Shown: positions 22,756 to 30,675 of the stretch, piece by piece
Numbering within the stretch: position 1 is the first letter of the stretch
Layout: every line of letters starts with the position of its first letter
From: Propionivibrio dicarboxylicus
Lineage (GTDB): Bacteria > Pseudomonadota > Gammaproteobacteria > Burkholderiales > Rhodocyclaceae
DNA: 64,000 bases
NCBI GenBank assembly: GCA_945902805.1
Contig: CAMDMZ010000021.1
Span: 1-64,000, forward strand
Direction of reading: 5' to 3'
The notes under the pieces: generated by a model
The model's input: only the letters and a program-made list of their open reading frames with translations
Database searches by the model: none
What the model was told of the DNA's origin: nothing
Position numbers and translations under genes: made by a program

Positions 22756-23714
22756 AACATCACCTCGACGCGATCGCGGCCATTGTCCTTAGCCAGCGTC
22801 AACGCGGCTTCGGCGCGGATGATCAGCTGTTGTAGGGTATCGCCGCGAACATGAACGGATACACCACAACTGACGGTGATCGGATGCGCGCCGTCGGGCG
22901 TCGATAAGCCGCCGCCACCCGCTACCAGATCACGCAGGCGCTCGGCGATCAGGATGGCTTCGTCAATTTCGGTGCGCGGCAACACGATCGCGAACTCCTC
23001 GCCGCCGTAACGCGCAATCATGTCCTGCCCGCGCAGGCCATCGGCCAGGCGACTGGCTACCTGGCGCAGTGCATTATCGCCACTGGCGTGGCCCCAGCGT
23101 TCGTTCACCGTGCTCAAGCGATCCATATCGATCATGAGCAAACAGGCCGCATGACCATCGAAATCGCAGCGATTGAGCACGCGTGGCACCGCCGATTCGA
23201 GCCAGCGACGGTTATGCAATCCGGTCAACACGTCGACACTGCCGGACTGCTCGAATTCGAGGCTGCGCGTCTGTGCCGCGACCAGCGTGAGATTGTTGCG
23301 GCGCACCCGACCGGAGAGAATCGACAACAGATTGCGCGCGATGCCGTGTGAGGAATCCACCAGCGTCCACACCACTTCATGCGGAATCATCAGCAGCCGG
23401 CACTGACTCTCGGCCACCACCAGCGCCGACACCGGCTGGCCGTCGATCAGCGACATCTCGCCGACACAGTCGCCGGCGCTAAGCACAGCATGCACCGGCA
23501 TATCCGGCCCATCAAGGTAGACACGCAATTCGCCGGCGAGCAGGATGTAGATCGACTTGTTTTCGTCACCCGGCGCCAGCAGTCGCGTCTCGGCGCTTAC
23601 TTCGCGCACCTCACAGTCATTGAGATACGTTGCCAGACGTTCGATCGCAATCGAACGGAACAGGCTGCTGCTTTCGAGATGCCGGTAATCCGAAAAATTC
23701 AGGTTGAGCTTCAC
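22752..23714 (-). CDS. Cyclic-nucleotide-binding-like domain plus GGDEF diguanylate cyclase
   Basis: GEMSLIDGQPVSALVVA CNB-like fold, RGQDMIARYGGEEF; start set to GTG at 23714 because the upstream ORF extension looks non-coding. Confidence 0.85.
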   Translation of the reverse strand: MKLNLNFSDYRHLESSSLFRSIAIERLATYLNDCEVREVSAETRLLAPGDENKSIYILLAGELRVYLDGPDMPVHAVLSAGDCVGEMSLIDGQPVSALVVAESQCRLLMIPHEVVWTLVDSSHGIARNLLSILSGRVRRNNLTLVAAQTRSLEFEQSGSVDVLTGLHNRRWLESAVPRVLNRCDFDGHAACLLMIDMDRLSTVNERWGHASGDNALRQVASRLADGLRGQDMIARYGGEEFAIVLPRTEIDEAILIAERLRDLVAGGGGLSTPDGAHPITVSCGVSVHVRGDTLQQLIIRAEAALTLAKDNGRDRVEVMF

Positions 23715-23752
23715 GACAGGCGACGCGTGCGAAGAAGAAGGCTCAGGATAAA

Positions 23753-24838
23753 TCAAAACAGCGATTGTTGTCGGCTGGCCGCAGCCGCCGGCGGTGGCGG
23801 GGCACGAAAGCAGGTGCAGTTCAACGCTAAGGTCGGCTGTTGCAAGCCATGACGACGTAGCGCCGTGTGATAGCGCTGGGCGATCATGTCTGCCAAGGGG
23901 CCGGTACCGCGTTGACGCTGTCCGAAAGCACTGTCGTATTCCTTGCCGCCATGCATCTGGCGTAGCAGGCTGAAGACATGCTCGGCTCGCCCAGGCTGCA
24001 CACGTTCCAGCCAATCGCGGAACAAGGGCTTTACCTCCAGCGGTAAGCGCAACAGGATGTAGCCAGCGGCAGTCGCGCCGGCCTCGGCGGCGGCACCGAT
24101 GATGTTTTCGAGCTCGTGATCGGTCAGCGCCGGAATCAGCGGCGCCACCATCACCGCCGTCGGAATTCCGGCGGCCGCCAGTTCGCGAATCGTAAAAAGT
24201 CGGCGCTGGCAGGACGGCGCTCGCGGCTCCAGCGAGCGCGCCAAACCGGCATCGAGCGTGGTAATCGACACCGCGACATGCACCAGCTGGTCGCGCGCAA
24301 GATCGGCGAGCAGATCGAGGTCGCGCAGGATCAGCGCCGACTTGGTAACGATGGTCACCGGATGCCGCGTCTCGGTCAGCACCTCAAGAATGCCGCGCGT
24401 CAGCTTCAGGGTGCGTTCCACCGGCTGCCAGGCATCGGTGTTGATGCCCAATGCAATGGGGCGGCAGATGTAATTCTTCTTGGCCAGTTCGGCCCGCAGA
24501 CAGGTTACTGCATCAGCCTTGTAGGCCAGTTTCGTCTCAAAATCCAGCCCCGGCGACAGCCCCAGATAGGCATGCGAAGGCCGCGCAAAACAATAGGCAC
24601 AACCATGCTCGCAACCGCGATACGGATTGACCGAGCGGTCATAGGGAATATCCGGCGACTCGTTGTAGGTAATCACCGATTTGGCCATATCGACGATCAA
24701 TTCGGTACGCGGTGCGGGCAGTTCGCCGGCCTCGGCCTCGTTCCACCAGCCGTCATCGGTCGCTTCGCGCTGCCAGGCGAGATAGCGGCTATCAGGGCCG
24801 ATAGCGGAACCGCGACCCTTGGGTGGCGCCGAATTCAC
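23753..24838 (-). CDS. Radical SAM protein (PA0069/SplB-like family)
   Basis: YRGCEHGCAYCFARPSHAYLGLSPGLDFETKL, CxxxCxxC cluster. Confidence 0.92.
   Translation of the reverse strand: MNSAPPKGRGSAIGPDSRYLAWQREATDDGWWNEAEAGELPAPRTELIVDMAKSVITYNESPDIPYDRSVNPYRGCEHGCAYCFARPSHAYLGLSPGLDFETKLAYKADAVTCLRAELAKKNYICRPIALGINTDAWQPVERTLKLTRGILEVLTETRHPVTIVTKSALILRDLDLLADLARDQLVHVAVSITTLDAGLARSLEPRAPSCQRRLFTIRELAAAGIPTAVMVAPLIPALTDHELENIIGAAAEAGATAAGYILLRLPLEVKPLFRDWLERVQPGRAEHVFSLLRQMHGGKEYDSAFGQRQRGTGPLADMIAQRYHTALRRHGLQQPTLALNCTCFRAPPPPAAAASRQQSLF
24194..24218 (-). repeat. 25-nt dispersed repeat copy 5, inside radical SAM gene
   Basis: GCCGTCCTGCCAGCGCCGACTTTTT on minus strand; encodes APSCQRRLF. 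Confidence 0.85.
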
Positions 24839-24856
24839 GTAGAACTCAGTGCAAGC

Positions 24857-25141
24857 CTAGCGCGTCGATGGGACTGACGGCGCCACGTCGCGCTCTGCGG
24901 CAAGCCAGGACAAAAAGGCTGTCACTTTCGGCGCCCCCATGTCGCGCGGATGCCTCATGCCGCTAATGCGGACAAAAGCCCGAACCCAATAGACATATGT
25001 TGCCTCTGTGCGTATGCTGTAGTGCTTGCAACGAATGCGTTCTCGAATCTGGTCAAGTAACTTAGTCGCCTGCAATACCGGCCGAACAGCGGCCTTGCAG
25101 GGTTTGTGGATGGATTTGATACTGTGCATGTACACATGCAT
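24857..25141 (-). pseudogene. Integron-type tyrosine recombinase (IntI) N-terminal fragment
   Basis: [63 protein letters not shown] resembles IntI N-terminal SAM-like domain; catalytic C-terminal domain absent. Confidence 0.8.
25122..25137. promoter_or_regulatory. Candidate LexA-like box at the integrase 5' end
   Basis: CTGT-GCATGTAC-ACAT, 7/8 match to CTGT-N8-ACAG. Confidence 0.3.
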
Positions 25142-25253
25142 ATCACCTACTCCATTGATTGCAAGGAGAATTCAAGTGACGTGTTGTCTCGGTTATACAG
25201 CAAGCCCTTGCCGAAACCCTGCAATTTCGCTGTTCAATTGACGTAGCCCTCAT

Positions 25254-26102
25254 ATGACATCCGCGACTATCAAACTCTTTCTCCCGCACGGCGACGCAAA
25301 GCGGTTGCGCGTTGGCGAAGTCTCAAACTGGACGGGCAAGGCGTTGGCTGCTCCGCGAACGGAACTAGACGACCTCCTTCTCCGTGAAGAAGCAGAGAGC
25401 GCCGGGGTCTACTTCCTCTTCGGCTCAGACCCCGAGAGCGGGGACGCCTTGGCTTACATTGGGGAAGCTGAAGTAATTCGCGACCGCCTGAAACAGCACA
25501 AGGCCAAAGATTTCTGGAACGCCGTGGTCGTTTTCGTCAGCAAAGACGAAAACCTCACCAAGGCACATATTCGGTACCTTGAGAACCGCCTGTTGCACGA
25601 AGCAAAGCAGGCTGGTCGCTACCGCCTTGAGAATTCCAACACCAGCAATCCCAAACTACCCGAGTCTGACCGCGAAGACATGGAGGTATTCCTATCTCGC
25701 ATTCAGTAAGTTCTGCCTGTGCTCGGCTCCGACCTGCTAACCCCGGTTTCCGGCTCCACCAAGACCGCCAAGCCGCAGAAAGAACTTCTGTGCAAGAACA
25801 AAGGGGCGGTTGCTCGCGGTCGGCGTACTGAGGGTGGGTTCGTCGTATTCAAAGACTCCACTGCCGTGGTTGCGGAACGATCTTCCGCCGGAACACAGCA
25901 TCCGTATGTTGTCGCGCTTCGCAAGAAGCTTGTCCAAGACAGAACGCTCGTAGAAAGCGAAGGTTTCTTCGTATTCACGAAGGACACCGAGTTTGACAGT
26001 CCGAGTGCCGCAGCCGCTGTAATTCATGGAGGGGGAGCTAATGGCCTCACCGCTTGGAAAGATGCTAATGGCAAATCGCTCAAGGAACTCGAAGAGGGCT
26101 AA
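25254..26102 (+). pseudogene. GIY-YIG nuclease with C-terminal DUF4357-like domain, split by in-frame TAA at 25707-25709
   Basis: ORFs 25254-25709 and 25719-26102 share a frame; readthrough gives EVFLSRIQ*VLPVLGSDLLTPVSG; N-part GVYFLFG...AYIGEAEVIRDRLKQH; C-part FTKDTEFDSPSAAAAVIHGGGANGLTAWKDANGKSLKEL. Confidence 0.75.
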
Positions 26103-26127
26103 CACTTCATCCCACCGGACGTTAGCT
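26097..26127 (+). other. attC-like remnant (GGCTAAC ... GTTAGCT)
   Basis: Inverted core-like heptamers overlapping the ORF stop; GGCTAACACTTCATCCCACCGGAC resembles an attC 5' half; shorter than a canonical attC. Confidence 0.4.
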
Positions 26128-26208
26128 GTTAAGAGCCGTCATGGCATATGAGCCGAAAATTCAAGCTGAGTCGTTACCTCCACGTTGGGCCTCACAAATA
26201 GCGCCCGA

Positions 26209-26237
26209 TTGACGGGCGTACGTATTAGCGTACCATT
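26209..26237 (+). promoter_or_regulatory. Promoter/operator of toxin-antitoxin pair
   Basis: TTGACG plus palindrome GTACG-TATTAG-CGTAC upstream of antitoxin ATG; GTAC-core motifs are typical of YefM-type operators. Confidence 0.4.
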
Positions 26238-26261
26238 GTAGCTTCTTTGAAGGAGCACGAA

Positions 26262-26504
26262 ATGAACACGCTTACCGCCAGCGAAGCTCGCGCAAACCTT
26301 TACCGACTCATTGACCAAACAGTTGAGTCTCATGAGCCCATCCTCATTTCCGGAAAACGCAGTAGTGCCGTGCTGCTCTCTGCGGAAGATTGGAGCGCAA
26401 TTCAAGAAACCCTGTACCTACTGGTCGTACCTGGCATGCGGGAGTCCATCAAAGCGGGCATGGCCGAGCCGCTCGAAAAAAGCTCGAAAGCGCTTAAGTG
26501 GTGA
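26262..26504 (+). CDS. YefM/Phd family antitoxin
   Basis: MNTLTASEARANLYRLIDQTVESHEPILISGKRSSAVLLSAEDWSAIQETLYLL. Confidence 0.93.
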   Translation: MNTLTASEARANLYRLIDQTVESHEPILISGKRSSAVLLSAEDWSAIQETLYLLVVPGMRESIKAGMAEPLEKSSKALKW

Positions 26505-26764
26505 GTTGGGAAATTGTTTATGCCCGCCAGGCAATGAAGGACGCAAAGAAGCTCGCTGCAACGGGTCTTAAGCCAAAGGCACTAGAGCTGCTGGCGGTTC
26601 TTTCCCATGACCCGTTTCAAAATCCTCCGCCCTTCGAAAAGTTGGTTGGTGATCTTGCTGGCGCCTACTCGCGACGCATCAATATTCAGCACCGTATGGT
26701 CTATGAGGTTTTTACCAAAGAGAAAACGGTTCGCGTCTTGCGCATGTGGACCCACTATGACTGA
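26498..26764 (+). CDS. Txe/YoeB family toxin
   Basis: WEIVYARQAMKDAKKLAATGLKPKALELL...YSRRINIQHRMVYEVF...VRVLRMWTHYD; overlaps antitoxin stop. Confidence 0.93.
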   Translation: MVSWEIVYARQAMKDAKKLAATGLKPKALELLAVLSHDPFQNPPPFEKLVGDLAGAYSRRINIQHRMVYEVFTKEKTVRVLRMWTHYD

Positions 26765-26786
26765 GATGAAGCCCATCAAAGCGTCG

Positions 26787-26856
26787 TGCTGCGTAAATCA
26801 GCGGACGCCTTGCCGTGACGCTGATGTCCGCCCCTTCGATCGAGAGGAACGTTAGC
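26787..26856 (+). other. Possible degenerate attC site
   Basis: Internal inverted arms GCGGAC...GTCCGC and terminal GTTAGCC; R'' partner not clearly matched. Confidence 0.3.
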
Positions 26857-26929
26857 CCTCAAACCCAATGGCCATGCGCTACCAAGGTCCTATCCGCTCC
26901 CGGAATTAGCTGCGACAGACGAAATTCCC

Positions 26930-26954
26930 GCCGTCCCACCAGCACCGACTTTTT
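26930..26954 (+). repeat. 25-nt dispersed repeat copy 6
   Basis: GCCGTCCCACCAGCACCGACTTTTT; intergenic, 16 bp upstream of the 26971 start. Confidence 0.9.
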
Positions 26955-26970
26955 ATTAGGAGAATCGTAA

Positions 26971-27417
26971 ATGTCCACAGGTATTGTGCAACTGCATCGT
27001 GTATTTCGCGCGCCTCCCGAGCGTGTGTATCATGCGTTTCTGGACGCCGACGCCATGGCAAAGTGGTTACCGCCCTACGGCTTCACCTGCAAGGTTCACC
27101 ACATGGATGCCAAGGTCGGCGGTACCTTTCGGATGACGTTCACTAATTTCACATCAGCAAGCGGCCATTCGTTTGGAGGTGAGTATCTTGAATTGGTGCC
27201 TCACGAGCGTATTCGCTACGCCGACAAATTCGACGACCCGAACTTGCCTGGAGTTATGCAGGTGACGATAGCGTTGACCAAGGTATCCTGCGGCACTGAG
27301 ATCAACATCGTGCAAGACGGGATTCCGGAAGTCATTCCGCTTGAAATGTGCTACCTCGGCTGGCAGGAGTCTCTTGCGCAACTTGCCACGCTCGTCGAGC
27401 CCGAGATTGCGGGTTAG
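26971..27417 (+). CDS. SRPBCC/AHSA1 family protein
   Basis: VFRAPPERVYHAFLDADAMAKWLPPYGFTCKV...GGTFRMTF. Confidence 0.88.
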   Translation: MSTGIVQLHRVFRAPPERVYHAFLDADAMAKWLPPYGFTCKVHHMDAKVGGTFRMTFTNFTSASGHSFGGEYLELVPHERIRYADKFDDPNLPGVMQVTIALTKVSCGTEINIVQDGIPEVIPLEMCYLGWQESLAQLATLVEPEIAG

Positions 27418-27485
27418 CAAGATGACACGCAACCCGGCAGTCAGCCGTTCCTGAGCTAAACGCCGCGCCGCACCGGTTACCGCCT

Positions 27486-27938
27486 ATGCCAGCTTTGTAC
27501 ACGATCATTCCCGCACGCGAAACGGATGCCGCAGAGATCGCCCTTCTTTCGGTTGAACTCGGGTATCAAACAACAATTGATCAAACTCACGCGTCCCTCA
27601 AACAGATGTTGAGTTCGCCCAACTACGTTGCCGTTGTTGCTTCCACCGCAGCCGGGCGGCTGCTTGGCTGGGCCGTGGCCGAGCGCCGTTTAACGTTGGA
27701 GTCTGGCGAATCCGTGGAACTGACCGGTCTGGTCGTCACAACCGCTGCGCGGCGCGTAGGCGTCGGAAGGGCGCTGGTAGCATCAGCCGAACATTGGGCA
27801 CTTCAACATGGATTTAGCTCGATCCGGGTACGATCCAACATTACACGAACGGAGTCGCATCGCTTCTATGAGCGCCTTGGCTTCGAGCCAACCAAGACGC
27901 AACATGTATACAAAAAATCCTTGTCTCCTGCAGCCTAA
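27486..27938 (+). CDS. GNAT family N-acetyltransferase
   Basis: LTGLVVTTAARRVGVGRALVASAEHWALQHGFSSIRVRSNITRTESHRFYERLGF. Confidence 0.92.
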   Translation: MPALYTIIPARETDAAEIALLSVELGYQTTIDQTHASLKQMLSSPNYVAVVASTAAGRLLGWAVAERRLTLESGESVELTGLVVTTAARRVGVGRALVASAEHWALQHGFSSIRVRSNITRTESHRFYERLGFEPTKTQHVYKKSLSPAA

Positions 27939-27962
27939 CCAGCGCACAGTCCACAGCCGACC

Positions 27963-28370
27963 ATGACAACACCAACCAAACGCGTCACACCGGCCGCCGG
28001 CAAGCGAGCATCCCCGCGCAAGGATGTCGCTGATTCGCCGCCCGCGCCATTTATGCGCTTTCATCACTCGCAGAAGCTCCGCGACAAGACTCTGGATGTG
28101 CTCGGTATCATCGAAAGTGCTGACGAGGCGACGGCCCATTCAGGTCTGCTGACCGAATTGGTGCTGGAACTGACCGACAGCGGGCTGGATGAGTTCTTCC
28201 TCCAATCGCTGAAGGCGACGAAAGCGAATTTCCTCGTTCAACAGTCTGCCACGCTGGGTTTAGCGGGGGTACAGAAAGTGATGGGCACGGTCACGCGAAA
28301 CATTATCGGGCGCATGGATGATCGCCAGTTGCTTTCGGTCTGTAGTTCTATCCGCCGCTTTATGGTGTGA
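27963..28370 (+). CDS. Hypothetical protein
   Basis: 136-codon ORF, no motif recognised; good codon continuity. Confidence 0.6.
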   Translation: MTTPTKRVTPAAGKRASPRKDVADSPPAPFMRFHHSQKLRDKTLDVLGIIESADEATAHSGLLTELVLELTDSGLDEFFLQSLKATKANFLVQQSATLGLAGVQKVMGTVTRNIIGRMDDRQLLSVCSSIRRFMV

Positions 28371-28425
28371 CTGAATGGTGGATTGGGGACTTCAAATAGT
28401 GCGCCACACAGCAGGAGCGAAAGAT

Positions 28426-28779
28426 ATGCCAAAACTTGCCGCCACACCCTGTCCGCCGTATTACACGGTGATCTTCTCGTCGCAACGCAGCGAGGGCGAC
28501 GCTGGCTACGGTGCCATGGCCGATCGCATGGTCGAGCTGGCGAGCCAGCAACCGGGCTTTCTTGGTGTCGAAAGTGCACGTGGCAGCGATGGCTTCGGCA
28601 TCACGGTTTCGTATTGGACGTCGACCGATGCCATCGCGCAGTGGAAGGCCAATCTCGAACATCTCGCCGCCAAGGACCTGGGACGGACGACTTGGTACAC
28701 ACATTACGAACTTCGCGTGGCCAAGGTCGAGCGCGCCTACGGCAACGCCAACACAACAGAAAATGGAGCCACGCCATGA
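28426..28779 (+). CDS. Antibiotic biosynthesis monooxygenase-like (ABM) protein
   Basis: YYTVIFSSQRSE...MVELASQQPGFLGVESARGSDGFGITVSYWTSTDAIAQWK. Confidence 0.88.
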   Translation: MPKLAATPCPPYYTVIFSSQRSEGDAGYGAMADRMVELASQQPGFLGVESARGSDGFGITVSYWTSTDAIAQWKANLEHLAAKDLGRTTWYTHYELRVAKVERAYGNANTTENGATP

Positions 28780-29132
28780 ACCTTCTTGCCAACGTCGTCA
28801 TTGGCCTGGTGGCTGTGTTGCACATCTATTTTTTGGTGCTGGAGATGTTTCTTTGGGACAAACCGGCCGGGCTCAAGGCGTTTCGCCAAACCCCGGCACA
28901 GGCTGCCGCCACCAAGGTGCTGGCGGCGAATCAGGGCCTTTACAACGGCTTTCTTGCGGCCGGACTGATTTGGGGTCTCGCTCTCGGCGCAGCCGGATTC
29001 GGCGTCAAGGTCTTTTTCCTGGTGTGCGTCGTGATTGCCGGTCTGTATGGTGCCGTCACAGCGAGCAAGAAGATCCTCTACATCCAGGCTGCCCCGGCCG
29101 CACTAGGCTTGCTGCTGCTGATGCTTGGCTAA
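28776..29132 (+). CDS. DUF1304 family membrane protein
   Basis: HIYFLVLEMFLWDKPAGLKAFRQTP...AANQGLYNGFLAAGLIWGL; four TM segments; ATG overlaps upstream stop. Confidence 0.88.
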   Translation: MNLLANVVIGLVAVLHIYFLVLEMFLWDKPAGLKAFRQTPAQAAATKVLAANQGLYNGFLAAGLIWGLALGAAGFGVKVFFLVCVVIAGLYGAVTASKKILYIQAAPAALGLLLLMLG

Positions 29133-29164
29133 CGTTCATGATTCGACAGGCTCACCACGAACGG
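29133..29164. repeat. REP-like stem-loop (CGTTCaTGaT...CACCACGAACG)
   Basis: CGTTCATGATTCGACAGGCTCACCACGAACGG imperfect hairpin; TTCGACAGGCTCACCACGAACGG is a recurrent extragenic motif in proteobacterial genomes. Confidence 0.6.
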
Positions 29165-29200
29165 ACGCTGCTTCACGAAATGTTCTACGTTTCACATTCA

Positions 29201-29230
29201 GTCAGGCCAAGTCAGGCCAAGTCAGTCCAA
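29201..29230 (+). repeat. 10-bp tandem repeat GTCAGGCCAA x3
   Basis: GTCAGGCCAA GTCAGGCCAA GTCAGTCCAA. Confidence 0.85.
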
Positions 29231-29393
29231 CCGCACTATCTGATTCTGCATGCGCCATACCTCGGCAAAGTGCGCATCACCGAGTCGTTTCATCGGGCGG
29301 GGCGCCCCCTTGCCGGCAACAATCGCAAACGGGTTGTCGACGCTTTTGTTCCGCAGAGGGTACGAGCAGGTCGATTACCAGCGGCACATCGTT

Positions 29394-30080
29394 TCAGCCC
29401 ACCACCAGCTTCTTCAGCGCCGCCATCCCAGCCGCAATGCCGCGCGCCACAGTGACAATATCTGCTTCCATCATGTAGCAAGGCACGGTGATCACGCGAT
29501 TAGCGGTGTCGACGCAAACCTGGTCGGCGCTGCAAGCAGCGGTGTTCATGCCCAGTGTGGCCATGCCGCCGCTGATATCGGCGATAGGGTAGGGCGATGC
29601 CTCGGCGACCGTGCCGACGGTCAGCGTCAGCGCCGGACCATCGGGGCCGATAGCGCGCGCCAGTGTGGTCGGCGCCATGCACAGAGCGGCGATGGCAATT
29701 TTTGTCGTGATGGCATCTTGCAAGGATTGGGCAACCTCGGGCAGGATCGTGCCCTGCGGACCATCAAACGCCCACTGGCTGAAATTCTTTGCCACGCCAA
29801 AGCCGCCGGGCATGACCACGGCGTCGAAATCGGCAGCGGAGAACTCACTCAGCGGCTTGATCTCGCCACGGGCGATACGCGCCGCTTCGGTCAATACGTT
29901 GCGCGATTCGGCCATCTCTTCACCCGTACGATGGTTGATGACATGGTGCTGTGCTACGTCGGGGGCAAAGCACTGGTAGTCGAATCCGTTTTGCTTGAGC
30001 GATAGCAGCGTGAGCACGCTTTCCTGAATCTCGGCGCCGTCATAGACGCCACAACCGGACAAAAATACGGCGGCTTTCAT
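29394..30080 (-). CDS. elbB: Isoprenoid biosynthesis glyoxalase ElbB
   Basis: MKAAVFLSGCGVYDGAEIQESVLTLL, VMPGGFGVAKN, CMAPTTLA. Confidence 0.93.
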   Translation of the reverse strand: MKAAVFLSGCGVYDGAEIQESVLTLLSLKQNGFDYQCFAPDVAQHHVINHRTGEEMAESRNVLTEAARIARGEIKPLSEFSAADFDAVVMPGGFGVAKNFSQWAFDGPQGTILPEVAQSLQDAITTKIAIAALCMAPTTLARAIGPDGPALTLTVGTVAEASPYPIADISGGMATLGMNTAACSADQVCVDTANRVITVPCYMMEADIVTVARGIAAGMAALKKLVVG

Positions 30081-30270
30081 ACGTCCTCCCTGATGGTTTA
30101 TGGAACTGCCCATTGCGAACAAATTGCTAACAGATCGGTCACCGATTGCGAACAATTGTAGTCTGCCTCGCCCATTTCGCAGTCGTGGTGCCGCTTTATA
30201 CTGGCGACCCGATGAACCCGCTATCGCACGCCAGATGCGCATTTTTGTGACTGGCGGCACGGAGAACCCG

Positions 30271-30675
30271 ATGAGCCATGAAGGTGTGAAACTGCCCGAC
30301 GTTGAGCCGGTGTTACGCGTGATGCCGATGCCGTCCGAAGTCAATCCGTCGGGCGACGTGTTTGGCGGTTGGGTGATGGCACACGTTGATATCGCCGGGG
30401 CAATTCCCGCTATGCGCCGGGCGCGTGGCCGCATTGCGACTGTGGCGGTGAATTCCTTCCTCTTCAAGCAACCGATCTCGGTCGGTGATCTGGTCAGCTT
30501 TTACGCCCAAGTGACGCGTGTTGGCAACAGCTCGCTGACCGTCGATGTCCAAGTCTTCGCTGAACGCAATCCCGCCAACCCGATTGTGGTCAAGGTCACC
30601 GAAGCCCAGCTAACCTATGTCGCGCTTAATGCCGATGGCAGCAAGCGCCTGGTTCCGCCGGCAGCGCACCTGTGA
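30271..30675 (+). CDS. Acyl-CoA thioesterase (YciA-type hotdog)
   Basis: RVMPMPSEVNPSGDVFGGWVMAHVDIAGAIPAMRRARGRIATVAVNSFLFKQPISVGD. Confidence 0.92.
   Translation: MSHEGVKLPDVEPVLRVMPMPSEVNPSGDVFGGWVMAHVDIAGAIPAMRRARGRIATVAVNSFLFKQPISVGDLVSFYAQVTRVGNSSLTVDVQVFAERNPANPIVVKVTEAQLTYVALNADGSKRLVPPAAHL

Noticed and set aside
23415-23440. CCACCAGCGCCGAC resembling the dispersed repeat
   Set aside because: Only a 14-nt partial match within CNB-domain coding sequence; flanks do not match.
24325-24345. CAGCGCCGACTT partial match in radical SAM gene
   Set aside because: 12-nt match explained by conserved VTKSALILRD coding; upstream half absent.
27933-27939. GCCTAAC (RYYYAAC-like) at the GNAT stop as an attC start
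   Set aside because: No matching GTTRRRY partner or foldable arms downstream.
29250-30005. 251-aa plus-strand ORF overlapping elbB
   Set aside because: Antisense to clearly conserved elbB.
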